In this document: positions 25,827 through 34,771 of the stretch, in pieces
Layout: each line of letters begins with the position of its first letter
Numbering within the stretch: the stretch's first letter is position 1
NCBI GenBank assembly: GCA_031400455.1
Contig: JANNPX010000031.1
Location: 1-64,000 of the forward strand
Reading direction: 5' to 3'
DNA: 64,000 nt
Source: JANXYW01 sp031400455
GTDB lineage: Bacteria > Chloroflexota > Dehalococcoidia > DSTF01 > JACRBR01
Notes under the pieces: model-generated
Told to the model about the DNA's origin: nothing
What the model saw: only the letters and a program-made list of their open reading frames with translations
Databases searched by the model: none
Program-made: the position numbers and the translations under genes

Positions 25827-27238
25827 GCGCCGTCCTCGCGCCAGCGGACCTCGTACAGGCGGACAGGATCCTCGAACCCGCGGATCTCCGCTTCGCCCTG
25901 ATCGGCAAACAGAAACCCCTTGCCGGCCACCAACTGACGGACGACATCCGATGTGAGGGCTTCACCTGGCTCGGCGCGTGCGCAGACGCGCGCTGCCAAC
26001 TGGACCGCCGTGCCGAAGAGGTCGTCCCCGTCGGCCACGGGCTCACCAGCGTTGATGCCAATGCGGACCATCATGTAATCCTGCGGGTTCGCGTCGTTGT
26101 GGCGCTGGAACGCCCGCTGGATGGTGATCGCGCACTCAACCGCGGACGATGCGGTGAGAAACGACGCCATGATGCCGTCGCCGGTGTGCTTCACCTGGCT
26201 GCCGCCATGGGCGGCGAGCGCTTCGCCGACGATGGCGTTGTGCAGGCGGACGAGCGATTGTGCTTCCGCATCGCCGAGTCGCTGCGTGAGCGCGGTCGAG
26301 CCCTCCATGTCGGTGAACATAATCGTGCGGAAGCCAGCGCTCACGGGCCCTGACGGCACAGCGTGCGGCTGCGACGACGCGTCGTGGGCGTGCGCCCGCC
26401 CGCCGGACGTGTCTCGACCGGCATCGATGCCGATGAACTCCTGTATCGAGTCCACCACCGCACGCATATCGCCCATGTACGGTGAGAGCGATGCGCCTTC
26501 GAGGATCTTCAGCCGCGCGTTGGGGATCTTGGCGGCAAGGTTCTTGGCGACTTCAACGCTGAGCATTGGGAAGTCACGCCTGTGGAGGATGAGAGTCGGC
26601 TGCGTCACCTGCGAAAGCAGGTCCGTGACATCGGCCTCCTGGTTCGACTCCCAGCATGCCTTCGCGGACTCCGCCGAAAGGCTCTCGCGCATGTACATCG
26701 CAACTCTGTGAGCCGCGTCGCCTTCATCCCAGCCGAACGTGGTGTGAGCCAGCGTTTCTGTGAATAGCTCATAGTCCAGCTCGCGCAGGCGTTCCAGCGC
26801 TTCCTGCGTCGTCGGATCGCGTTCCGTCTCGGAAGCTTTGGCGACGGCGCAGAAGAGAATGAGGTGTGACACGCGTTCCGGATGCCGGACTGCATAAGCG
26901 ATGGCGATGGGGGCGTTGAAGTACATGCCGAACAGCGCGAACTTCTCGAGCCCAAGGCGATCGACGACCGCTTCGAGGTCACGGATGTGGTTCTCGAGCG
27001 ACGAGTCCGGAATCGCCCGGGTTGACAGTCCAGAGCCGCGGTTGTCGTAGCGGACAATCTGGTAGTGCTCGATCAGGTGTTCGTACCAGTGCCGCCACTC
27101 GGGGATCTGCCACTCCAGCTCGATGTGGCTCCACGGCAGCGCGGGTGGGGGATTGACGATGGCCACGCCTTCGCCGATCGACCAGAGGGCGATGCTGACC
27201 CCATCCGACGTTGTGGCATATTGGATGCGCGGCTCCAT
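25823..27238 (-). CDS. Alpha/beta-hydrolase-like domain fused to class III adenylate/guanylate cyclase
   Basis: A 471-residue fusion. Residues about 1-275 are an alpha/beta-hydrolase fold ('YQIVRYDNRGSGLST', 'AYAVRHPERVSHLIL', 'QPTLILHRRDFPML'). The nucleophile elbow reads 'LFGMYFNAPIAI', where Gly-x-Ser-x-Gly is expected, and the catalytic His position reads 'EGASLSPYMGD'. Both catalytic residues seem lost, so this is probably a ligand-sensing pseudo-hydrolase. Residues about 300-471 are a class III cyclase with both metal-binding Asp ('IMFTDMEGST' and 'KHTGDGIMASF'). The start at 27238 begins 'MEPRIQYATTSDGV'; no clear ribosome-binding site is seen. It is coupled to the amidohydrolase gene. 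Confidence 0.88.
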   Translation of the reverse strand: MEPRIQYATTSDGVSIALWSIGEGVAIVNPPPALPWSHIELEWQIPEWRHWYEHLIEHYQIVRYDNRGSGLSTRAIPDSSLENHIRDLEAVVDRLGLEKFALFGMYFNAPIAIAYAVRHPERVSHLILFCAVAKASETERDPTTQEALERLRELDYELFTETLAHTTFGWDEGDAAHRVAMYMRESLSAESAKACWESNQEADVTDLLSQVTQPTLILHRRDFPMLSVEVAKNLAAKIPNARLKILEGASLSPYMGDMRAVVDSIQEFIGIDAGRDTSGGRAHAHDASSQPHAVPSGPVSAGFRTIMFTDMEGSTALTQRLGDAEAQSLVRLHNAIVGEALAAHGGSQVKHTGDGIMASFLTASSAVECAITIQRAFQRHNDANPQDYMMVRIGINAGEPVADGDDLFGTAVQLAARVCARAEPGEALTSDVVRQLVAGKGFLFADQGEAEIRGFEDPVRLYEVRWREDGA

Positions 27239-27633
27239 GCGGACATCGTAGCAAGCGCGGAGCCAGCCGGACACGCCGCTAATCGCACGCGCTTGGGAGC
27301 ACCGCGAACAGGTCGTAGTCAGGTGATGACGTCACGAGGGTGGCGCAGGCTCCGTTGCCACGGAGACGGCGAGGAGCAGCGGGACCTACGAACCATGCTC
27401 GCCGCGGTGGCCGCCTGGCTTCCGTGTTGAAACGAGAGTCAATGGCGTTGGCATCGAAGTACGAATGCGAAAGGGCGTCGTACGGAGACCGCGACGAGTG
27501 CTACCGAGGCTCTCGCCATCGACCTCAGTCAGGATCGTGTGATCACCATGCGTTTCAGGCCTGGCGCGTAGGCGTCGGCATGCTCTCACCGTGTTATGAT
27601 GCCGCCATTCGCGATATCGACTGCGGAGGCGAC
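27239..27633. other. 395-bp divergent intergenic region
   Basis: This lies between the cyclase-fusion gene (minus) and the PLP decarboxylase gene (plus). No convincing gene is seen. A TGACGTCA palindrome (near 27328) and a TATGAT -10-like hexamer (27595-27600) ahead of the decarboxylase are the only signals noted; the matching -35 is weak. Confidence 0.4.
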
Positions 27634-28890
27634 ATGAAGACGCTACCGATCCAGGGTTCGACGCACGATCAGGTGATGGAGCGGCTGCGCGCGCTGCAGG
27701 CCCATGACGGTGACTATCACAACGCCCGCACCTGGGGTCTGATCTACAACGCCGGCGCGGATGTCGATGCGATGGTGCAGGACGCCGGCGGGCACGTTCT
27801 GCTGGAGAACGCCCTCAATCCGCTCGTTTTCCCCAGCCTGCGCGAGATGCAGCGGGACGTCGTCGCGATCTCCGCGGGCATCCTGAACGGCGGGGACGAC
27901 GTAGGCGGCGCGATGACGTCCGGCGGCACGGAGTCGATCTTCATGGCCGTGAAGACGGCGCGGGACCGCGCGCGCGCCGAGCGCGGAATCGACCGCGGGA
28001 GGATGATCATCCCGCGTACGGCACATCCGGCGTTCGTAAAGGCGGCACATCTTCTCGATATCGAGTGGGTGCACATGCCGCTCGGCGATGATCTGCGCAC
28101 GCACGCCAAAGATCTCGCGCCGATGATCACGAGCAACACGATACTCGCCGTGGGCTCCGCTCCGGCCTACCCGTTCGGGATGGTCGACCCCATTCCGGAG
28201 ATGGCCGAGATCGCCTCGGCCGCCGGTGTACCGTTCCACGTCGACGCGTGTCTGGGTGGCTTCATGCTCCCGTGGGCCGAGCGTCTCGGCACGAAGTTGC
28301 CGCTGTGGGACTTCCGCGTGCCGGGCGTAACCTCAATGTCTGCGGACCTGCATAAGTACGGGTACGTCATCAAGGGCGCGTCCGTCGTGCTGCACCGCCC
28401 GAAGACGAACCTGCGATACCAGGTGTTCGCGTTCGCCGACTGGCCGGGTGGCATCTATGGAACGCAGGCGTTCCTAGGCACGAAACCAGCCGCACCGATC
28501 GCGGCGGCATGGGCAGTGCTGCAGTACCTGGGCGAAGAAGGGTACCTGCGCCTCGCGCGACAAACGCTGGATGCAACAGCGAAGCTCATCGCCGGAGTCG
28601 AAGCGTTAGATGGCGTGCACGTGTGGGGCGAACCCGACATGACGGTCGTTGCGCTCGGATCGGAAACGCACGACATCATGGCCGTCGGCGACCGCCTGAA
28701 CGAGCGGGCCTGGCACTTCGACCGCCAGGACACTCCGCCGGCATTGCATCTCATGGCCAGCCCGCGGCATGCCCTCGTCGTGGACGAATTCCTCGCCGAT
28801 CTGCACGATGCCCTGCAGGATCCCACGGCCACGAGCACCACGGCCGCGAGGTACGGCGACGACGTCAGCGCCGAGGTCGCCGCGCGGTAG
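27634..28890 (+). CDS. PLP-dependent group II decarboxylase / sphingosine-1-phosphate lyase-like enzyme
   Basis: A 418-residue fold-type I PLP enzyme. 'AMTSGGTESIFMAVKTARD' binds the cofactor phosphate, 'VDACLGGFMLPW' carries the cofactor-ring Asp, and 'MSADLHKYGY' holds the Schiff-base Lys at about residue 241. The overall pattern is closest to sphingosine-1-phosphate lyases and the related glutamate/tyrosine decarboxylases. It is probably a cytoplasmic carbon-phosphate or carboxyl lyase; the substrate is uncertain. The ATG at 27634 has GGAGG six bases upstream. Longer upstream sequence in frame has poor coding character. Confidence 0.9.
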   Translation: MKTLPIQGSTHDQVMERLRALQAHDGDYHNARTWGLIYNAGADVDAMVQDAGGHVLLENALNPLVFPSLREMQRDVVAISAGILNGGDDVGGAMTSGGTESIFMAVKTARDRARAERGIDRGRMIIPRTAHPAFVKAAHLLDIEWVHMPLGDDLRTHAKDLAPMITSNTILAVGSAPAYPFGMVDPIPEMAEIASAAGVPFHVDACLGGFMLPWAERLGTKLPLWDFRVPGVTSMSADLHKYGYVIKGASVVLHRPKTNLRYQVFAFADWPGGIYGTQAFLGTKPAAPIAAAWAVLQYLGEEGYLRLARQTLDATAKLIAGVEALDGVHVWGEPDMTVVALGSETHDIMAVGDRLNERAWHFDRQDTPPALHLMASPRHALVVDEFLADLHDALQDPTATSTTAARYGDDVSAEVAAR

Positions 28891-29166
28891 CGCGAACCCG
28901 CCATTGCAATTCTGGTTCAAGGGGCAGCTTTGCGGTGCCTCATTCACGACCTGGCCAGGCTGTTCCTCCTGCGTAACCTGCTCGATACATAGCGGACATG
29001 CTGAGTTAACGCCGCCGCCACGTCGATGCAACGGCGCTGCGGCACAATGAAGCATCGCCGAGCGTCGAGGGGGTGCTGCATTGTTTTCGGAACGCGAACG
29101 ATCAACGCGGTGTCACCGCCGGCGCGCCCGTGCGCAACGACAGCTGGTAGCTCGAGGCGCAACGGC

Positions 29167-29757
29167 GTGACTTTGCGCCTGCCCCCGGCTGACAGCAAGA
29201 CGTTACTGGGCGGGCGGCGCCGGGGGAAGCAAGGATTCGCGCAGCGGCTGGCGAGCGCGAAGGCGTTCCTGAGATATACCGACGAAGACGGGGCATTGAT
29301 TCGCGCCACAGGCGAAATAGTGCTGGCGCAATCGGACGCTATCGTTGAAGCGTTCTACGACTACCTGCTCTCACACCGCGAGACTGCGGTTCATTTCGCT
29401 CGCGCGGACGGGCATACCGATCGCGAGGCTGTCACCCGTCGCCACGCGTCATTAAGGGAGTGGCTGCTGCTCGCGGTCGAAGCTCCGCCCGACGAGCAGT
29501 TGTCGGGCTATCTGGCGGGAGTCGGTCGCGCGCACACGGGTCGTGGTAGCGGCCCGTCGGGGCGATTGAACGCACGGTACCTCGTCTGGTCGATGACCTT
29601 CCTCCAGTTGGAGGTCGCGCGCGTCCTTGCCAGCGCGATTTCTGATAGGGCAACGCTGCTCGCGGCGAATGCGGCGTGGTCCAAGTTGCTCACGGTGCAT
29701 CTGGATCTGTTCCTGGCGGTCTATGCGAGCGGGGAGGGCACGGCGCATTGGTACTGA
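29167..29757 (+). CDS. Protoglobin-like heme protein
   Basis: A 196-residue protein resembling the globin-sensor/protoglobin family: 'FLRYTDEDGALIRATGEIV', 'AIVEAFYDYLLSHRETAVHF', 'ASLREWLLLAVEAP' and 'YLAGVGRAHTGRGSGPSGRLNARYL'. The His in 'GRAHTG' is placed like the proximal heme ligand of protoglobins. No signalling domain is attached, so it is a stand-alone gas- or redox-binding globin. The GTG at 29167 has GAGGCG about nine bases upstream; an ATG at 29026 in the same frame gives an Arg-rich, non-conserved extension. The 276 bp before it hold no recognisable gene. Confidence 0.72.
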   Translation: MTLRLPPADSKTLLGGRRRGKQGFAQRLASAKAFLRYTDEDGALIRATGEIVLAQSDAIVEAFYDYLLSHRETAVHFARADGHTDREAVTRRHASLREWLLLAVEAPPDEQLSGYLAGVGRAHTGRGSGPSGRLNARYLVWSMTFLQLEVARVLASAISDRATLLAANAAWSKLLTVHLDLFLAVYASGEGTAHWY

Positions 29758-29901
29758 CCGGCGGCGCACTGTCGCCTAAGCGTGTCGGGCCCATTCCGGG
29801 TCTGTTCACCCGTTCGTCACACCGCCGCGCGGACGCGCGCCATGACAGATCACGCGGCGGTAGCCGCGGTCGGCGACCGGGGTTGTGCTGGAGCGCTGAT
29901 A

Positions 29902-30591
29902 CTACGGCACGACATCTCGCGTGAGCGCGGCGCAGCCCTCGCCGCCGCCAACAGCGGAGTAGCACGTGCCCGCGTCATCGACCATCGTGCGGAACGTATC
30001 CACCATCAACACGAGTCCGAGCGCACACACCAGCGCGATGGCGCCCGCCGCCGCTCGCGGAACGTGCGTACCCCGCGCATACGCCGGCTCCGGATGTATC
30101 CGGTCGGCGAGTCGCACGAGGATCAGTCCGTTGATCAGGAAGAGCGCAGCGAAGAGCGCGATGACGATCACGACCGGCTCAAAGATCTGGAAGTCGACGT
30201 TCGCTGGGTCGAACAAGGGCTGCCCGACGGTGACTAGAGTGACGCCTGCGAACGCGAGACCCCGCCATGCCGGCGGCACCCAGAGCCAGCGGCGCAATCC
30301 AAGGTACATCAGCCCGCCGAGCACGCCAGCAATCGTACCCAGCGCGAGAAGGCCCATCGTGCCACCGACCGACATCTCGCCCACGGTGGCACTGGCGTCT
30401 GTCATGACGCCATCTCGATCATCGTTGAGCAGAGCGATGATGCGCATCACGACGCGAGATCCGATGCCTGCCGAAATGAAGCCCGCAACCGCGCCTGCAA
30501 AGACAGCGCCGCGTATTGGTCCGGAACGCCGCCAGAGCTTTCGCATCGGCGGTCGCCGCGAGGGTGTGACCGCGCTTGAGGAATGCGTCAT
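29902..30591 (-). CDS. Hypothetical integral membrane protein (about six helices)
   Basis: A 229-residue protein with hydrophobic segments at 'GAVFAGAVAGFISAGIGSRV', 'GLLALGTIAGVLGGLMYLGL', 'GLAFAGVTLVTVGQPLF', 'FEPVVIVIALFAALFLINGL' and 'AAAGAIALVCALGLVLMVDTF'. The C-terminus has two Cys ('GTCYSAVGGGEGC'). No family could be named. The ATG at 30591 overlaps the stop of the upstream DinB-like gene (ATGA), and a GGAG lies about nine bases upstream, so the two are in one operon. Confidence 0.75.
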   Translation of the reverse strand: MTHSSSAVTPSRRPPMRKLWRRSGPIRGAVFAGAVAGFISAGIGSRVVMRIIALLNDDRDGVMTDASATVGEMSVGGTMGLLALGTIAGVLGGLMYLGLRRWLWVPPAWRGLAFAGVTLVTVGQPLFDPANVDFQIFEPVVIVIALFAALFLINGLILVRLADRIHPEPAYARGTHVPRAAAGAIALVCALGLVLMVDTFRTMVDDAGTCYSAVGGGEGCAALTRDVVP

Positions 30592-31034
30592 GTCTTCGAC
30601 TCCGCGTCCGAGTTCCGCAACAGGTTCTCGATGATGTTGATATGGATCCCGAGGTGCCCGCGATTGATCAACAGCGCCTTCTCGATGTCGCCACCTGCGG
30701 ACTGCACCGCCTTGCGGAGAGGCTTGTGCACCGCGTCCCATTCCTCGAACACCTGCTCAATGTCCGTCGTCGGCTTCGTGCCGACGTCGGCGAAGCGCCT
30801 CCCTCTGTAAGCCGTCATACCCACACGGCTCCATTCGACGCCGTCTGGCAAGAACCTGCCGAGGTGCAACTGCTCCGCCCAGAGCAGGTGGCGCACGTTC
30901 TCAACGGTCGACCAGTCACCGTTGGCGGGCCGCCGGGCGAGCACCTTCGTGTCCTTCGTGCTCAGCATCTTGCGGAGCCGCGCGCGCTCCCGGTCAATCT
31001 CCCTGATATACCTCGCGATGTCTTGCTCGCCCAT
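30588..31034 (-). CDS. DinB-like/DUF-type four-helix protein
   Basis: A 148-residue helical protein. 'WSTVENVRHLLWAEQLHLGRFL' and 'LLINRGHLGIHINIIENLL' resemble the DinB/DinB_2 superfamily, whose His residues bind a metal and which includes thiol S-transferases. Catalysis here is unproven. The ATG at 31034 begins 'MGEQDIARYIREIDRERAR'; GGGAAG upstream is a modest ribosome-binding site. Sequence upstream in frame overlaps the tRNA fragment and is not coding. It is coupled to the following membrane protein gene. Confidence 0.75.
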   Translation of the reverse strand: MGEQDIARYIREIDRERARLRKMLSTKDTKVLARRPANGDWSTVENVRHLLWAEQLHLGRFLPDGVEWSRVGMTAYRGRRFADVGTKPTTDIEQVFEEWDAVHKPLRKAVQSAGGDIEKALLINRGHLGIHINIIENLLRNSDAESKT

Positions 31035-31170
31035 GGCGATGTCTTCCCGCGTGGTGCGCGATGTAGCCAAGCACGCGGATCCTATCACGGCCGCCGGCTG
31101 CTCGGCGATCCGGTGGCGCTTCCGTGGTAGGGGGTATCCGTATGTTGCGGTGCGTGCGGCAGGGGAGTAG

Positions 31171-31195
31171 TGGCGACCCCGAAGGGATTCGAGCC
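31171..31195 (-). repeat. Partial copy of the 3' end of tRNA-Asp (candidate attachment site)
   Basis: The first 22 bases are identical to the 3' end of the tRNA-Asp gene at 32215-32236, including the CCA, acceptor strand and part of the T-arm; after one mismatch the next three bases match too. No 5' acceptor strand, D-arm or anticodon arm is present around it, so it is a fragment and not a second tRNA. It lies in the same orientation 1,044 bp away, the arrangement left by integration at a tRNA 3' end. Confidence 0.75.
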
Positions 31196-31318
31196 CGTCG
31201 AATGCACAGATTACCCGAGATTGACCCAAGACTGGAGCGGTGGGGCATTACCGTCGTTCCGGTCGGCTGACCGAACCGCTAGGACGGGTCGGCGGACACG
31301 CTTGATAGCCGCGCGCAC

Positions 31319-32098
31319 CTAAGAACTGGCTGACAGGGAGTTGAGCACCGCGACCTCTGGGAACGTCGCCGGCGCGCCGTAGCCGTGCTCAGCTAGCCAC
31401 CGGATCACCATCAAACTTCGCAGCGACCAGTACGCGCGAATCACGTCGATCTCGATATCGCCGCCATAGCCCGCGACGACATCGTCGAGGTGCTCCTCGT
31501 GTGCGAGCGTCAGAGTGGCGAGGTCATACATCGCGTCCCCTTGGCCGCCCTCGGACCAGTCCACGACGCCGCTTACCTCGTCACCGTCGACGAACAGATG
31601 AACGATCTGCAGGTCGCCGTGGATGAATACCGGTGTCCATGGCCGCAGCGCCGCCTCCGCGACCTGACGATTGCGCCTGACAACGTCGGCGGAAACGACA
31701 TCGTTGGCGACGAGCCACTCACACTCCGAGTCGAACAGTGGCGGAAACTCGACCGTACCCCCACGGCTGAGAACGGGCAGTTGCTGACACTGGCTGCTGG
31801 GCCACGGCGGCAGCGGAGCGTCGTGCAGCGTGCGGACGGCGGCGCCCGCCGCAACCCACGCCGCCGAAGACGCAAGCGAAGTCTCTTGGAGCACGCCGAG
31901 CGCCGCTCCGGGGACTGCCGCGAGCGCGAGCACCGGCGGCTTGCGCCAAAGGACTTCGGGGGTGGGGATCGGTGCCCTCGCCATGACCTCGACCTCTCGG
32001 TCGATGCGCGCTTGATCCGTGTCGATCTTCAGGAACACATCGCCGACGCGTAGCGTCACGCGCTCCGAATGCGCGACAACGACTTCGATCTCCCGCAT
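31319..32098 (-). CDS. APH-fold phosphotransferase between tRNA-Asp and its 3' copy
   Basis: A 259-residue kinase-fold protein of the APH/choline-kinase superfamily: 'VFLKIDTDQARIDREVEVMA' supplies the Lys region, 'HGDLQIVHLFV' the catalytic loop and 'VSGVVDWSEGGQGDAMYDLA' the metal-binding Asp. The usual Asn of HGDxxxxN is His here, which may weaken metal binding. The substrate is unknown. The ATG at 32098 ('MREIEVVVAHSERV') has GAGGA about eight bases upstream. It is the only gene in a 1-kb interval bounded by tRNA-Asp and the tRNA 3' fragment, so it may have been acquired horizontally. Confidence 0.78.
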   Translation of the reverse strand: MREIEVVVAHSERVTLRVGDVFLKIDTDQARIDREVEVMARAPIPTPEVLWRKPPVLALAAVPGAALGVLQETSLASSAAWVAAGAAVRTLHDAPLPPWPSSQCQQLPVLSRGGTVEFPPLFDSECEWLVANDVVSADVVRRNRQVAEAALRPWTPVFIHGDLQIVHLFVDGDEVSGVVDWSEGGQGDAMYDLATLTLAHEEHLDDVVAGYGGDIEIDVIRAYWSLRSLMVIRWLAEHGYGAPATFPEVAVLNSLSASS

Positions 32099-32214
32099 GT
32101 CGTCATCCTCGCCTTCGGCCCGAAGGAATACCGTGACTGGGCCGTGCTGGGCGCGTGTGAAGGCTCTGTGCAATCAAAACCGGCCCACGAAAGGGCCGAT
32201 TTGAATAGTGCTTC

Positions 32215-32291
32215 TGGCGACCCCGAAGGGATTCGAACCCTCGATCTCCACCGTGACAGGGTGGCATGTTAGACCGCTACACCACGGGGCC
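32215..32291 (-). tRNA. tRNA-Asp (anticodon GTC), CCA encoded
   Basis: On the minus strand a full cloverleaf can be drawn: acceptor GGCCCCG/CGGGGTC, D-arm with 'GTGTAGCGGTCTAAC', anticodon stem CCACC/GGTGG around loop CTGTCAC (anticodon GTC), and the T-loop TTCGAAT. The discriminator base is G and CCA is encoded in the DNA (32217-32215). The 3' end of this gene is duplicated at 31171. Confidence 0.96.
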
Positions 32292-32394
32292 GCGCTATGC
32301 AGTTGAACGCCCGAAGCTGCCGTCGCCGGCGATCCTTCGGGTATTGCATTCTAGTGACGGGCAGGGAGGGTGTCAATCGGAACGGCCGGCGCGC

Positions 32395-34047
32395 TTACTT
32401 CGCGATCCATTGCTCGTAGTTGTACTGCGCGGCGCTGCCGATGAGCTCCGGGTGGCGGTTGCGGACAGAGGTGCGCGCAGTCGTGTAGCCGGTGCCCGTG
32501 AATAGTTGGATCATCGGCCGCGCGTAGAGCATCAGCTTCTGCGCCTCCAGCAACGACTTCTGGCGTGCAGTGCGGTCGGTCTCGCCCCACGAACGCTCGA
32601 TCAGGCCGTCGATGGTGCCGTCGGCGAAGGCAAACATGCTCGCCGTGCCGCCGGGGCCTGCCGAGTGATAGAAGCGCGTCGGGATGTCGGGCGATTCGTA
32701 CGGCAGGTGGCTGATCAGCGTGGCATCGAACTGCCCGCGACGGAAGTTCGTGAACCACACGACAAGGTCGAGCTCTTCGAGGACGGCCTCGAGGCCGATG
32801 GCGAGCAATTGCTGGCGCACAACCGTGGCAACGTCGATCAGCTGCGGGATCTTTGGCACTTGCAGGCGGAACGTCGCACCGACGGCGCCGGCTGCTTCCA
32901 CGAGCGCGCGGGCGCTGGCGCGACGGTCCTCGATGGGCACGGTGCCGCTGTGCGCCGCAATCACATCGCTTGCTGGTAAGGACCAGTAGCCTTCGTCGAG
33001 ATGCGGGTTGACCGGTCCGAGCACCTCGCCGTTATCAAATGCGATGTCACGGATCAGTGCATCGCGATCGAGCGCCAGATCGACGGCGCCGCGAACTCGT
33101 CCGTCGCTGAGCGGCGCGCGGTCGTACCGAATGCCCAGCGATACGCACGACAGGCTCGGCTCGGCTGAGACTTCGACGTCGCCCGCGGCGTCACGGAACG
33201 ACTGCGCCTCGGCGGCGTCGCGGTTCGGCATGACGTCGATCTGGCGCGCATTGAATTCCGCGATCTTCGCATCATCGTTCGTGAAGACGCTCCACTCCAT
33301 TGCGTCGAGGTGCGGGACCGGTGAGCGGTAGTAGGAGTCGCTTCGTACGATGCGCGCGTATTCCGCCGGACGGATCTGATCCAGACGGAATGGCCCGCTC
33401 CCGATGCTGAAGGCGGTGATATCGGTCTGAGACGCAACGAGTTCCTTCGGCAAGATCGCGCCCGCGCCGATAGCTCCGAGCTCGCGCAGGCTATACACGT
33501 ACGGCCGGCGCGTGGTGATGCGCAGGGTCGTCGCATCCACCGGTTCGACCTTGTCGAGGATGGTCGTGTGCCAGGTCTTGTTCGTGACGATGGGGTTGTC
33601 GCGGTAGCGGAGAATGGACGCCGCCGCGTCCTCGGCGGACACGGCACGTCCGTTCACCGGTGCGATGTCCTGGAACCGTATGTCCTGGCGAAGTCGCACA
33701 ATGTACGTGGTCGCGTCGGGTTGCTCGACGCTCGCGGCGTGGTCGAGCACGACGGCGTCCTGTGCATCGACGTGGAGGAGATAGCCGTATATGCGCGGGA
33801 AGATCGCGAGGCCGCTCCCTGTCTCGATCTGAGGGTCGACGCCCGACGCGATCGGCAGTGTCGTGCCTGTACGGAGCGTCCCACCCGAGCGTGGTTGGTC
33901 GGTGGACGGCTTCTGTTCAGAGTCGCCGCAGCCAACCACACTGATCGCAGCAGTAGTGGCGACGACCGTACCACCCGCCGCGAGCATGCGCCGCCGCGAG
34001 ACGCGCGCCTGCGTAACGCTGGCCCAGTAGCTGCTGTCAGATGTCAT
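32395..34047 (-). CDS. ABC transporter solute-binding lipoprotein, family 5 (peptide/nickel type)
   Basis: A 550-residue extracytoplasmic binding protein. The N-terminus has a twin-arginine motif ('SRRRMLAAGGT') and a lipobox 'SVVGC' (about residues 36-40), so it is a Tat-exported lipoprotein. The mature part has SBP_bac_5 features: 'VRLRQDIRFQDIAPVNGRAVSAEDAAASI', 'GSGPFRLDQIRPAEYARIVR' and 'RFYHSAGPGGTASMF'-like segments. No permease or ATPase genes are adjacent, so it is an orphan component. It diverges from the Lrp-type regulator, with 172 bp containing a good promoter for that gene. Confidence 0.88.
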   Translation of the reverse strand: MTSDSSYWASVTQARVSRRRMLAAGGTVVATTAAISVVGCGDSEQKPSTDQPRSGGTLRTGTTLPIASGVDPQIETGSGLAIFPRIYGYLLHVDAQDAVVLDHAASVEQPDATTYIVRLRQDIRFQDIAPVNGRAVSAEDAAASILRYRDNPIVTNKTWHTTILDKVEPVDATTLRITTRRPYVYSLRELGAIGAGAILPKELVASQTDITAFSIGSGPFRLDQIRPAEYARIVRSDSYYRSPVPHLDAMEWSVFTNDDAKIAEFNARQIDVMPNRDAAEAQSFRDAAGDVEVSAEPSLSCVSLGIRYDRAPLSDGRVRGAVDLALDRDALIRDIAFDNGEVLGPVNPHLDEGYWSLPASDVIAAHSGTVPIEDRRASARALVEAAGAVGATFRLQVPKIPQLIDVATVVRQQLLAIGLEAVLEELDLVVWFTNFRRGQFDATLISHLPYESPDIPTRFYHSAGPGGTASMFAFADGTIDGLIERSWGETDRTARQKSLLEAQKLMLYARPMIQLFTGTGYTTARTSVRNRHPELIGSAAQYNYEQWIAK

Positions 34048-34154
34048 GCACGGCCTGTCGATGATGGGGAACGCGATGGTCGAGGTGCGGCTACATTCAT
34101 GCGGATCATGTTCCCCGTGTCAAGGGATGTGCCCGTACGCCACGGCCGCCTCGC

Positions 34155-34183
34155 TTGACACCACCCTGAGCGCTGCATATCGT
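34155..34183 (+). promoter_or_regulatory. Sigma-70-type promoter for the Lrp-type regulator
   Basis: TTGACA (34155-34160), a 17-bp spacer and TATCGT (34178-34183) match a housekeeping promoter. The expected start near 34190 gives a 30-base leader to the TTG start codon at 34220. Confidence 0.7.
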
Positions 34184-34219
34184 GCCGCTAACGGAAGTCG
34201 CAACGGAAGGGGCAAAACA

Positions 34220-34726
34220 TTGCCGTTTCAGAAGCCAGACGCGGTCGATCAGCACATTCTCAGCATCCTCGAAGATAACGGGCGCGCGACGAACCGGGAG
34301 GTCGCCGAGTCGGTGGGCGTGTCCGAAGGCACGGTGCGCAACCGCATCGAGCGCTTGATCCGTGACGATATTCTGCGCATCGTCGGCGTCACGAACCCGG
34401 CGCGGCTCGGGCTCAACACCGCCGCAGTGATCAGCATTTCCGCTGAACTGGCGAAGATCACCGACATCGCCGAGCGCATCGCCGCGGCGGATGGCGTCGT
34501 GTACGTGGGGTACACCACGGGAAACGCGGATATCATCGCCCTAGCGTTCTTTCCCAGCAACGACGAGCTAACGGACTTCATGACGCAGACGCTGGCCGCG
34601 ATCCCTGGCATTCTCAAGGCAGAGACCAACATCATCCTCAAGCCCGTGCGAAGCCTCTTCCCGGGCGCCACGGTCAACCTCATCGCGCGCCAGCCGACGC
34701 GGCTCACGTCCGTCTCGAAGGCGTAG
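34220..34726 (+). CDS. Lrp/AsnC-family transcriptional regulator
   Basis: A 168-residue regulator. The N-terminal winged helix ('VDQHILSILEDNGRATNREVAESVGVSEGTVRNRIERL', read here as two overlapping helices) is followed by an AsnC-type ligand domain ('VVYVGYTTGNADIIALAF'). It probably senses an amino acid or related metabolite. The TTG start at 34220 is chosen because AAGGGG lies seven bases upstream and a promoter ends at 34183; the upstream in-frame ATG at 34046 would start before that promoter. It diverges from the solute-binding protein gene, which it may control. Confidence 0.88.
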   Translation: MPFQKPDAVDQHILSILEDNGRATNREVAESVGVSEGTVRNRIERLIRDDILRIVGVTNPARLGLNTAAVISISAELAKITDIAERIAAADGVVYVGYTTGNADIIALAFFPSNDELTDFMTQTLAAIPGILKAETNIILKPVRSLFPGATVNLIARQPTRLTSVSKA

Positions 34727-34771
34727 CGGCAGCGCATCATCCATGGATCTCTCTCATAACGGAGCGCGCGC

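Noticed and set aside
31171..31260. Possible second tRNA gene
   Set aside because: Only the 3' acceptor strand and part of the T-arm are present; the pairing 5' acceptor and the anticodon arm are missing.
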